Assembly: GCA_963969495.1 (NCBI GenBank) | Contig: OZ018318.1 | Span: 170,028,658-170,092,657 of the forward strand | DNA length: 64,000 nt | From: Ceratothoa steindachneri | Lineage: Eukaryota; Arthropoda; Malacostraca; Isopoda; Cymothoidae | Reading direction: 5' to 3' | Shown: positions 43,935 through 54,399 of the stretch, in pieces | Layout of the letters: each line of letters begins with the position of its first letter | How positions within the stretch are numbered: position 1 is the first letter of the stretch | Notes under the pieces: model-generated | Told to the model about the DNA's origin: nothing | The model's input: only the letters and a program-made list of their open reading frames with translations | Databases searched by the model: none | Program-made: the position numbers and the translations under genes

Positions 43935-44640
43935 AAAGTAACCCCAGGCAATTTTAGTGAAGAACAATTAGGGACAGCAACACAGTTGACAATGAGTCAG
44001 TTGATGCGGTTGTAAGATCCTTGATCGACCAATAATAAGGCTATGGGATTTATTTGGACTAAGTTTCATACCCCAAATATCGCACCAGGATAAAATTCTC
44101 TTGATATCCAGAGTAAGCAATTCAGCGACTCTTTGTCTGTCCAAAAGGGAAGGAAGTGCAGCATACAAAGTTGTATCGTCAGCTTATCAACCCTATTCGA
44201 CTCAATCCCAGAAAACATGCCTGAGGTATAAATAATGAAGAGAAGTGGTCCCAGGCAACTACCCTGGGCAACACTATATTTAACAAAACTGTAGGAGTTA
44301 AAACTACCATCAACCGATACCCGCTGCTTCCTGTTAGTCAAAACTCGACCAGTATGCCGAGGAAATGACCGCCAGTACCAAGGGATCTAATTTTAAATAA
44401 AAAAAAAGGCTTTATGATTAACACAAACAAAGGCTGAGCTAAAATCAAAACATACAAGACGAGATTCATGAACATCATCAAGAGGACTTTGGTGGTCAAT
44501 GGTGATAAAAAGAAAAGCATCAGAAGTACTAAGACCCTTCCGAAAACCAAACTGTTTTAACGACAGCAATTTATTATTATTCAGAAAATAAATCCTGCGT
44601 TTGGTCAGCAAACGCTCAAATATTTTAGACAGAACCAATG
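43935..44640 (-). pseudogene. Jockey-like LINE reverse transcriptase fragment
   Basis: Minus strand: VLSKIFERLLTKRRIYFLNN, QFGFRKGLSTSDAFLFIT, RLVCFDFSSAFVCVNHKAFF, after a shift RKQRVSVDGSFNSYSFVKYS, QGSCLGPLLFIIYTSGMFSG, then a weak LYAALPSLLDRQ where a YADD box belongs, and SWCDIWGMKLSPNKSHSLII. The QFGF, CFDFSSAF and QGSxLGPLLF blocks identify a non-LTR polymerase different from the CR1-like copies. The catalytic box is lost (LYAAL). Confidence 0.75.
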
Positions 44641-44736
44641 TAATAGAAATAAATCTATATTACCTTTTTAAAATAACATCAAACCAAGAGAATTATTTTA
44701 GGAGACCGATTATTGATTTTGTGAAAATTAAAGCGT

Positions 44737-44854
<118 letters not shown>

Positions 44855-45469
44855 TTGCAATAAAATCAGCATGTTCTCGAGAAATATATTACAGCTTTCC
44901 AACAATTAGATAAAAATTCTTTTGATTTTATCGGCTCCTTTTATAGCGGCAGAAACGTATCTTAAATAACGTCCCCGCCACCACAGAGAGTGGATGCCTC
45001 TAAGGAAATGCGCTGCTCTCGAAAAACCTCTATAGATAGAATTGATGCATTCATGGAAAATCACAGCGCTCAGAAAATAACAAAAAGACCTCAAGCCATT
45101 TCTCCTTTAAAAGCTTTGTTCTACAAATATATAGCTCTAAAAAGTAGAAAATATTCTCTTACTGTACAGGTTTTGATTTTAAATTGATAGCTTATACAAA
45201 GAATGACTATCTACAACAAAGGAAAAAACAACTATCTACGATCTTGAAACCACAACCATTTGCACTTTCCTGTTGACAATGTTCTGTAAACTTTGCTCAT
45301 TGTTATTCGGTAAAATATGTCTATCACTATAAAGTTTTTTGGTTTCTCGTTCTGAAAGATGACAGAGTTCATCTTCCGTTTAACAATTGAGTTAATTAAA
45401 GTTTGTGATTAGCCATCGTTGATGAGGAGCTGGTTTACTTCGTCAAATAACAATCAACACAAGCTAAAA

Positions 45470-45960
45470 GGAAGAGAAGACTCTCAAAGCCATTATACAC
45501 CGCAACGTTTCCCCAGCCAACCCTGACTGCAAAATAAACTTGGCCATATATTACAAGACCAGAAAAACACGAGCCTTCGTCATGAAAAACAGTTGTCTGC
45601 CCACGACGAATCCCCTCCAAGAGGCCAACCTATTTTATCTATACTCCTGCAATTTTGGTGACTGCATTCACCGCAACCCTAAGTACATAGGGATGACTTC
45701 CACAACCTTGTCAATCAGGGTAAAAATGCACCTCCAGGATGGGGCTATCAAGAGCTACGTTGCAACGCATCATACGTCAATCACAAGAGAAATGCTAGTC
45801 TAGAAACCCTCCATTATTTTCCGTGATTTTGACCGCCGAATGCACCGAATGGCTGAGGATGTTATGATGTCCCAACGCATACCTTCAATCAGCATACAAC
45901 TTCTGCCAGAAACTATCCTATCAGCGAGTTGCCACCAAAATCTGAAAAGCCCCCGCTTGA
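45470..45960 (+). pseudogene. Penelope-like element: GIY-YIG endonuclease region
   Basis: The plus frame reads LAIYYKTRKTRAFVMKNSCL, ANLFYLYSCNFGD and then NPKYIGMTSTTLSIRVKMHL with DGAIKSYV, followed by HHTSITREMLV and a TAG at 45801-45803. The Y-x-C ... YIGMT-T-x-L-S-x-R ... HL pattern is the GIY-YIG endonuclease that follows reverse transcriptase in Penelope-like elements. Past the stop, another frame (FRDFDRRMHRMAEDVMMSQR) continues the C-terminal tail to about 45960. The polymerase itself is missing. The element then runs into inverted-repeat copy 2. Confidence 0.7.
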
Positions 45961-45976
45961 AACCAGAACTCAAGAT

Positions 45977-46188
45977 CTCAATATAATTCCTGCTTAACGA
46001 GGTTATATAATAATAAAGGGAACCTGCGCCACCGGAGGACTTACCTATTAGACGCCGTTGTTTGTTTTGTGCACACGACACCCCTTTATTTGTACATACA
46101 ATGGTTACATAGACAAAGAAAATGTCCAGCTATGAACTTGGAAACAAACGAAGTCCGGCCCAAACACAAGAACGGCAGACACAGGAGT
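45977..46188 (-). repeat. Inverted repeat copy 2: LTR-like or Penelope-end-like sequence
   Basis: Reverse complement of 41616-41827, including GGGAACCTGCGCCA at 46018-46031. Further sequence to about 46320 could be an upstream U3-like part: reverse strand CTATTTAATATC is TATA-like. Because the Penelope-like coding tail leads straight into it, this may be that element's 3' end instead. Confidence 0.55.
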
Positions 46189-46526
46189 CTGTGTTGGTAG
46201 GCTTCAGCGCAGAGGGGGTCGACCCAGTTCGTTTGACCGAAGGCTTGATATTAAATAGGCTGGGTTTACCGAGGGTGTCTTCGTGATCGGGGTAAGTAAA
46301 GTACTTCGAAAGGGCGCGGCAAATATATAACTTTATTTTTAAATTGGTATACTAAAATGGGCGAGAGGAAACGTCTCGAGTTCTTTGCGGTCAATATGTA
46401 GGCTTTCTGTTTTGTGCAAAGTATCGAGTCTGAAGGTAGAAGGATTTAGGCGAGTTAACGGGATTTCATAATGTTACTAAGGGAGTGAATTAACTACCAC
46501 ATTCTGAATAATTACTTATGAGTCAT

Positions 46527-46678
<152 letters not shown>

Positions 46679-48122
46679 TCTCCAAGGGGCGCGACCTTGA
46701 CATGTTTGTGGGAAGGATCCAGTGATCTAGTTTGTTATTTATTTCCACCCCTTGGGCGTAGTTTCCGACAGCTCTGTGTACCTGTTTTGCCTACATATTT
46801 CACATAAATTTATCTTTATTATAGAGAATCGCTTGTTGTAGATCTCTGTGAAATTTCTCTGGTCAAAGCCTATATTTGTTCAGCTTGCTCTGTAGTCTCC
46901 CGTCTGCTGATAAATCTTACCAACACGCGTATGTTTGTTTGTGCACGATTCTTGTATTTGTTCAGGTGGTCACCTTTGATAGCTGTGTATGTTGGTGTGT
47001 TTCCGCGCGACTCCAACCACCGTTTGCCTCACATCTATTTGTACAATTTGACATATTTTGTTTCTATTTTTTAATTCTCTTAATTTCTTTATTTATTACA
47101 CTTGGCATATTATTTCCTTAATTTACATACATAGCATTTTTTTAAGATTTCATAAATCCCCTGAGCGTCCATTTGTGGAGTTGCTCGCTGGGCCTATTAA
47201 ATCCTGAAATTTGGGTGCCACATGCCTACCTATTTTATAAAACGAGCCCTACACGGTCTCCACTTCTCTTCCTTACAAAAACTCTGTTTCGAAGAACACA
47301 TTTCAAACCTAAACTCATTTGCCCAAAGAAGTTGTTTTTTTTCACACATCGATTGACCATGTTTGGAGCATTAAAGCGGCAGTTTCGGAAAATGTAAGTT
47401 TATAGGATACTTTTTATATGATATTTATTCCTTGTGAAAAGTTATAATGATTTGCCGTTCCAGAGTCAATTTTAAGAACACAGGAACAATAATGATTAGA
47501 TATGAAGATGATTTTGAACCTGGTTGAAGGATACAGGGTTTGAAGATTGTGATGACGATGCCTGAAAAATGGGAAAAGAAATGTTGATAAAAAAATTGCC
47601 ATTTCCTGTTAGGATATTAATGATACATTTTAGCAATTAGTGTAGGGAAATTAAATAAGAGATCATGTAAGAAAACTTTGATATTTTAAGGCATCTAAAA
47701 ATTGAAGATAAAACTCAAAACTTTCGCTTTTCTGTCAAATTATAACTGCATTCTTTAAAATGATTTGTAATAAATCAGTTGACACAATTTTTATAAGAAT
47801 TTCAATTGTTAAAACGAGTTTGATTAAAAAAATGAATGCCAATATTTAAGTCCAGTGGTGTACATTTTATGTAGCAAACCATCCCGAACTTCTTCACCTC
47901 GCACACATGCATACAATCTTCTCAAGCTGCACCAACATATCTATCAAACATCCCAGACTTCATCGCTAGACCAAATATTCTAGCAAGGATCTTATTACCT
48001 AAAGCAACGAGTATTTTTCCAATAACCACCAAACTCTCCGATTAAAAAGCAGGCATTACGATAGTAGAGGAACAGCCCTAGAATACATAGAAAACCAGTT
48101 CATTCAGATAGGCCTGTCGCAA

Positions 48123-48981
48123 ATGCCGTCGTTTTCTGAGTACAGACCACATCCCTCACTTGCTGCCCCCCCCCAATCCCCCTATGCTGCTCTTCCACCT
48201 CGATGGGTCACCAATGATAATCAAAAACTAAAGTCACTAGTCCCAGCTCTCGCCCCTCCCATAATAGACATCACTTCCCTATTTCTGAGCAACCTCAACG
48301 CTATCTGTACCTACCAGACATCCCAAGAATGTAATTTTATAGACTTTATACTCCTATCGTCCCTCAAAAGATTAAACCTTTATCCCGTTCAGATGAACGT
48401 TCCCTTCTGCACCCCCATTGACCTCTTATGCAAATTACGGGACACCTTGGGTGACAACATCAGCAGGGATTTCTTGAGGGACCCTATTTGTAGAATAATA
48501 CGTTCGAAGGGCAACCTCGTGCCTTCTGTACCCACGTGGTCTCGAGATCACCGCATAGAGCGTTGAAAGCGAGGCTGATCCACGGTGAGGATGCGGTCCA
48601 CGCCGTTGTATTGCACCCCAGCTGCATCTATAAAATTACTCGTCTCGCATTGCCTTTCAGCAAACCTCCTGCCATCGGGCATAGATCGAAGCTCTTCGAA
48701 CATTCTACGCCAACTTTATCTCGGTTCCCCCAAAGGAGTTGCTTCCTTCCTCCACGATCGCGCGAGTCGTGGAGGCTCCCGCCAGGCAATCCCAGCCACC
48801 AACGGAGCGTCTGTATAACCTTCCGACTCGGTTTAGCGTGCAGCACTTCTGGACCATCCCAACTAACACCGCGTATGAGCAAAGGACACGCTCACCCGTC
48901 GCGATCGGAGACACCGGCGATTTCAATTTGAGGACGAATGCTAAATCGACATCCGTGAACTCTGACATAGTCAATCGGTGA
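48123..48981 (+). other. Unassigned coding-like region
   Basis: The plus frame 48123-48566 encodes 147 residues (starting PSFSEYRPHPSLAAPP, with SLKRLNLYPVQMNVPFCTPI later) and looks protein-like. Overlapping frames at 48536-48931 and 48739-48981 follow, and the minus strand is also open (48974-48705). G+C is higher than the flanks. I recognise no domain. It may be an old mobile-element gene. From 49000 to 49990 only an (AT)n at 49559-49582 stands out. Confidence 0.3.
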
Positions 48982-49995
48982 GTATCTAACGAGGAATTCC
49001 ATCTCTGAAGGTCAAACTACGTGTGCTCCCTCATCCGCCCCGTGAGGTAACCCAGCTTCCCCATCGCAGTCATCGTATCCCGACTGGCCCTTCCCTTCAA
49101 TGAACACGTAAGCAGTTGAATCGTTGAGGCCTACAGACTATTCTATAATCTGGTGTACCAAAATCGCCCCATCTTTTGTGCGTGAGCCCCGGATTAAAAT
49201 CCCCCTTTTAATCACCGACCTGAACCCGACCACTAATCCCATATTTATCCCTCTTGTGTCCCGCGCCAACCTTTAATTTAGCATGTACGATCATTCTCTT
49301 TAAACCCTTTATCTGTATATATTTCAACTCTATTTTATTTATTTCAAAGGTATATTTTGTTGTCGTCTTTTTCTTGCAACCCAAAACGAGTACCAACTAC
49401 CTGTTAATCTTTGGCCAACTTGCACTCTTAATTATTTGTTTTGAAAGGATCCCGCAATTAAAAGTAAACCATACCCACTGAATTATTAACTATTTCCCGT
49501 TCACGAACCGGCTAGGTCGAATCTTAAATCAACTTCGACCCAAACCCCCAAAAGGCATATATATATATATATATATATATATAGAAAAATTGGTAAATTG
49601 GTTGTCATTACCCGTGAATTCTGCCAACAGCTTACAGCAACGTAGATGTGACGTCTCTAAGCTATAATTACAAATAATGGCTTTGTAACTAAATAAGTGA
49701 CGTGTCCAATACTTTTGCGCCGGTTGGGTCCTTGTTTTGTTAATAAATTTGTTATATCCCGCAAAGAGGAATAGAATTAGCGAAATATTCATTGTGTCAC
49801 AACAATTTTGCATTTTACGGTATAAATAGATGGATTTTTTTTTCAGATACGTTTAAGAATGTAATAAACACAATTTAATACATAGATACTCACGACACTA
49901 ATTATGTTAAGTATTATATAGTTTCTATTTGAATTTCTGTAATTCGATTACAACGACAGCCCAGGTATTTTTTGCAAGAAGGATTTTCTGATAAA

Positions 49996-50420
49996 ATGGG
50001 CAGGAAAAAGGAACTTTCCCAGGAAGAAAAGAATTAAGTAAAGGAAATTTTTTGCGGCAAATTTCAAAAGGTTTTAAGCATGATAATCACACTGTGAAGA
50101 AAATTGCAAAGAATGGGATTCAGCCAAGAAAGAGAAGTGACTAAAAACCTTCATTTAGCAGCAAAGTCATTTTTCAAGGTGTTGTGACTCCTTCCGTCTA
50201 GAGAGAAACAATGTGTAAGGCGCTCAAAAATTTTTATACCGTTAGGAATAAGACCAAAAAAGACATTACTACTAAAACATACAGAGAAAAATGTATGTTG
50301 TGTGCCCAGACATACATGAACATAGACTTTAGCAAAGTTATTTTCACTGGCGAAGCAAGTCACTCTGAATGGGCCGAATGGGTGGTCAGGGAGCTGGAGT
50401 ATCAATGGACGAAAGGTTGA
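49996..50420 (+). pseudogene. Decayed Tc1-like transposase
   Basis: From an ATG at 49996 it reads GRKKELSQEEKN then a stop, with HTVKKIAKNGIQPRKRS-like text in shifted frames, and then KALKNFYTVRNKTKKDITTK and NIDFSKVIFTGEASHSEWAE. The last is the first catalytic block (FSKVIFTDES..LDGPDGW in relatives), with the catalytic Asp replaced by Gly. The frame stops at 50418. The second and third catalytic blocks are not found; instead part of the gene is duplicated downstream. Confidence 0.6.
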
Positions 50421-51145
50421 AGCATTTACCAAGTGTATGAAAAGAGTGTGGTATATCAATCGAAATATGTTATTTTACCCTTATCTTAAGGGTGCAGGGA
50501 AGTAATGTAGCTCTTTTAAGTCGAGAGTTTGGATTCACCATACACAGAAGTGATCAGGTTTAGCGGTCGAAGTGTATGTTCAGATATTAGTTTAACCGTT
50601 CTGGTTGGCTTGAACCGTATTTTTCTGTGGTTGTATACAATAACACATGGAGGACAATGATTTAAAAAGGTGCCATATTTGACATTGCATGTGGGGAATA
50701 AGACCAAAAAAGACATTACTACTAAAACATACAGAGAAAAATGTATGTTGTGTGCCCAGACATACATGAACATAGACTTTAGCAAAGTTATTTTCACTGG
50801 CGAAGCAAGTCACTCTGAATGGGCCGAATGGGTGGTCAGGGAGCTGGAGTATCAATGGACGAAAGGTTGAAGCATTTACCAAGTGTATGAAAAGAGTGTG
50901 GTATATCAATCGAAATATGTTATTTTACCCTTATCTTAAGGGTGCAAGGAAGTAATGTAGCTCTTTTAAGTCGAGAGTTTGGATTCACCATACACGGAAG
51001 TGATCAGGTTTAGCGGTCGAAGTGTATGTTCAGATATTAGTTTAACCGTTCTGGTTGGCTTGAACCGTATTTTTCTGTTGTTGTATACAATAACACATGG
51101 AGGACAATGATTTAAAAAGGTGCCATATTTGACATTGCATGTTTT
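50246..51145. repeat. Near-perfect 450-bp tandem duplication
   Basis: 50246-50695 and 50696-51145 are almost identical; I count only a few differences (for example GGTGCAGGG/GGTGCAAGG, ACACAGAAG/ACACGGAAG, CTGTGGTTG/CTGTTGTTG). The unit holds the 3' part of the broken Tc1 gene and its noncoding flank. From 51146 to 52440 the sequence is AT-rich with no gene seen. Confidence 0.9.
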
Positions 51146-52636
51146 TTTAATTTCGTAAAGATAACAAGGCGACACGTATAATGTAGAGAATATTCACTGT
51201 GTATCCTGGTAGAACTATCGTTTGGAAACGTCAGACATGGTTTAGTAAGTATGATTTTGATATCCCCGATGAACATTAATCAAGAAGAGGGTTTTGAGTG
51301 TAAGCATTCAGGGAGGAAGACGAGGAAAGGTTACATAAAACTGCATGGTTCTATATTCACAATTGATAAAACCTTTTATATTTCCTACCTTCATATATCC
51401 AGAAAGGAAGGTGACATAAAAACTCTCTGATTCCATCTTCACAAACTTTTCCTACCTTTATATGTATATAATTTCACTAATGGAGATGGGAATATCACTT
51501 GCTTTGACGTAGAAGTTAAACGACTACCTCTCCATTCTATTAAACAGGCTTTTTTGTGTGTTCAATACCGTTTCACTTCAACTATCCTCTGCACTACATA
51601 TTTCGTACGGGAATAATACTTTATTATCTGCAGTTCTTCTTCATAAATCTCCATTTCAATACATTCTCTATTTAAATCTTCAATATAATACAGGTCTAAT
51701 ATTGTTGAAATTCTATATATCTCGTATATTTATTTCTTAACTCAATCTTTCCTCGTATTCTTTTTTTAAAATTGCGGGAAACGAATGAGATCCGAACATA
51801 ATCACCGATCTTATATAGAAACCTCTTTTTTTACCTCTAATTCTCTGTTCCAGGGGAACCAACATCATGCATAACTTTGAATGGTGTGTCTCCAATCATT
51901 TTATGTTTAGAATTATTATACGCTTTTTCAAAATCATGGGACACGCCGATATATTTTCATATATTATTAAAGATAAAATATCTGAAAGGTCATTCCTTTA
52001 ATGTTCTTTGTACGCGTTATACAAGACTAGCTTTGTTTAGTGAATGGACATGATATATTCCAATATTATAATCAATCAATATGCCTCTTTTCATCTCCAT
52101 TCCTTTAAACTCTCCTCCATCATCATAGTATATATAACTTGGAATCCACCCGGTTTCTACCATGATATATAGTATAGCTTTTGACACTGCCTGACCCGTC
52201 TTCTATTTTAAAGGAATTTACCATTGGTATCTAGAATAGATGTAACTTAACGTCAATTACAAACAGTATATGGCATACACCATAATTAAAACTTCTGCAT
52301 TACATGAGATCAATCAGCCAAATCTGATTTCTAACTTGAGGGAAAACTTTTCACATATGACCTTTTAACAACCTTTTTTTACAGGTTGAAATAGTCGATT
52401 TATCCCACCAAAAGATGTTGGTAGACTTAAAGAAGTACACACCGTAATGTCATATGTTCCTTTATTCATTTATATTTGTTCATATATATTCATGTTACTA
52501 ACATTTTGTTTTGTTTCTTTTCTAGATATATTATGAATATAGTTATTAAACCCTATAAAACGAGGCAGTTTGAATCTACCTTACTGCTAATTTCTATCAT
52601 TTCAATAAAAGCTTATAAGGCAGCTATGCTCACTAC

Positions 52637-53399
52637 CAGGGCCAGTTTAATCTAGTAGCACATGTAGCACGTGCTACGGGACCCGCGCTTCAGGGGACCC
52701 CACGGAGATGTAAAAAAATAGTAATAATTAGGTTTTTGCCCTTAGGCAAAAACATATATATTACTATATATAAGAAAAATATAGAAAAGTTCACTAGATC
52801 ATACTGCATAGTATAAATAAGTCTGGCATTATGTTATAGTAGTAGACTGTGTTGTTCTTTAAAAAGAAATAAAAAATGTACAAAATAAAAACCTCTTTTT
52901 ACTCGCGAGCAAGTCTAATCGCGGGTGACTCTATATCTCACTATGTCGGTCCCTGTTTTGCTTTTTTTTTGTTTTTGTAATAACATTTGTAACTATTCGG
53001 CTGATTCTAACGAAATTTGCAACCCTTATGTTTTTTTTTACAGTCTCTTTCGAATTATATAATTGCAAAAGTCCTCCCGGGGTTAGCCCGGGAATTATTT
53101 TATTTTGGCAATAACATCAAAACTATTAGGGCGATTCTAACGAAATTTGAAACCCTTATGTTGTTTTACATTCTATTTCGAATTATAGAATGACCAAGGT
53201 CCTTTCAAAGTTAATCCGGGAATTATTAAAAGTTTTCAAGGTCGTAAGGTCATAAATCAGAATAAGTGAGAGCACGCGACTTTTTGGTCAGCAAACCTTG
53301 GTTCAGTTGAGTCCTCCCAGCTATACTAGCAATTCTTTTAAATTCCTCAGATACCCCTTTTCCTCTCTACAATGGAAAATGAGGGGTGGGAGTGAGATA

Positions 53400-53439
<40 letters not shown>

Positions 53440-53500
53440 ACGGGTGGGGGTCCTGCTGTTCCTTGTGCTACGGGCCCCGCAGCTCCTTAAACCTGCCCTG
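52637..53500. mobile_element. Non-autonomous hAT element inserted in the 5' LTR
   Basis: Ends are imperfect inverted repeats: the left starts CAGGGCCAGTTTAATCTAG, and the right in reverse complement starts CAGGGCAGGTTTAAGGAGC. Each is followed inside by a GTAGCAC word and a GGGNCCCG-like word. The 8-bp target duplication is CTCACTAC (52629-52636) and CTCACTTC (53501-53508), one mismatch. No transposase inside. It contains an (AT)n (53401-53438) and copy 2 of repeat R1. Confidence 0.85.
52915..53290 (-). repeat. Interspersed repeat R1, copy 2
   Basis: Inverted, uninterrupted copy of the family split at 11020-12770. It contains two tandem units of about 110 bp around AACGAAATTTG.AACCCTTATG and CCCGGGAATTATT. 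It lies inside the hAT element, so R1 was either part of that element's body or inserted into it. Confidence 0.7.
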
Positions 53501-53543
53501 CTCACTTCTAATCATAACTATCATTAGAACTTAATCAACTATT

Positions 53544-54355
53544 ATGGATAAAGTCATACGACTTGAGAAGTTTGATGTACCTACTTCGGATCTTACGCTG
53601 CCAAATTATGGAAGCTTTGGTATACAAATTTCTGCTACTTCATTTCTACAATATATAAGTTAGAAGTACTCTACTTGTACATTGGTACTCTGTCGCAGAT
53701 GTAATAGAGGGCTGTGCTGATTATTCGAAGGCTATCGAATTGTTGCAAGCTGCCTATATTACAGTAAGGCTCCCAGTGAAATTCATGGCATATATTTGCT
53801 TTCTGCTCGAATTCAACTTCCAGAAGGATCAATTGACCAGTTCCTTCAAGCTTTCAATTGTCTTGCTGTGGATTACAACTTTCAAGATGTTACTGCTACA
53901 GTCTGCCGTGATGAGAGTATCAAGGATTCCTTCATACGAGGGATAAAATCTTCGAATATTCGTGTACGACTCCTTGAGGCTCAAAAACTTACATTAAATG
54001 ATGCTACTCAAAAAGCTTGAGCATTAGAGCAAGCATTAATGAGATCTGAATCATTCTTAGTTACTCTTGGCCATGTAAATGCTAGTGTGGCAGCTGTTCC
54101 TGATGCATCTATGGCCTCTAGTAAAAAAGAAGAATGTGAAGAAGTTAGCCTTCCACTTACAGCAGCTGTTTCCAAAACATATTTAATAAATGAAGCAAAG
54201 ATGTAACAATTGTGGTGGTCATCGCCATCCTGAGGATGAATGAATACTTTGTCCAGCTCGCGATGTAATTTGTCGTAAATGTGAGAAGCTTAGGCATTTT
54301 GCCAAAGTTTGTAAGTCAAAATCCAAACGTCCTGTTTCACTATATTCTGCCATGT
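53544..54355 (+). pseudogene. Ty3/gypsy gag with CCHC zinc knuckles
   Basis: Starts at ATG 53544 (DKVIRLEKFDVPTSDLTLPN). The capsid part includes LPEGSIDQFLQAFNCLAVDY and IKDSFIRGIKSSNIRVRLLE, typical of retroelement gag. Near 54200-54320 come CNNCGGHRHPEDE, then a TGA, and CRKCEKLRHFAKVC, a clean CX2CX4HX4C nucleic-acid-binding knuckle. A stop near 53659 and frame changes at about 53700 and 54205 break it. Confidence 0.75.
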
Positions 54356-54399
54356 TGCGCTGCCAGCGCCTTGCAGTTGACTACTGTACCTGTTCAATA

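Noticed and set aside
45410..45445. Hammerhead ribozyme suggested by TTGATGAGGAG near the Penelope-like fragment
   Set aside because: The GAAA core and the closing stems are missing.
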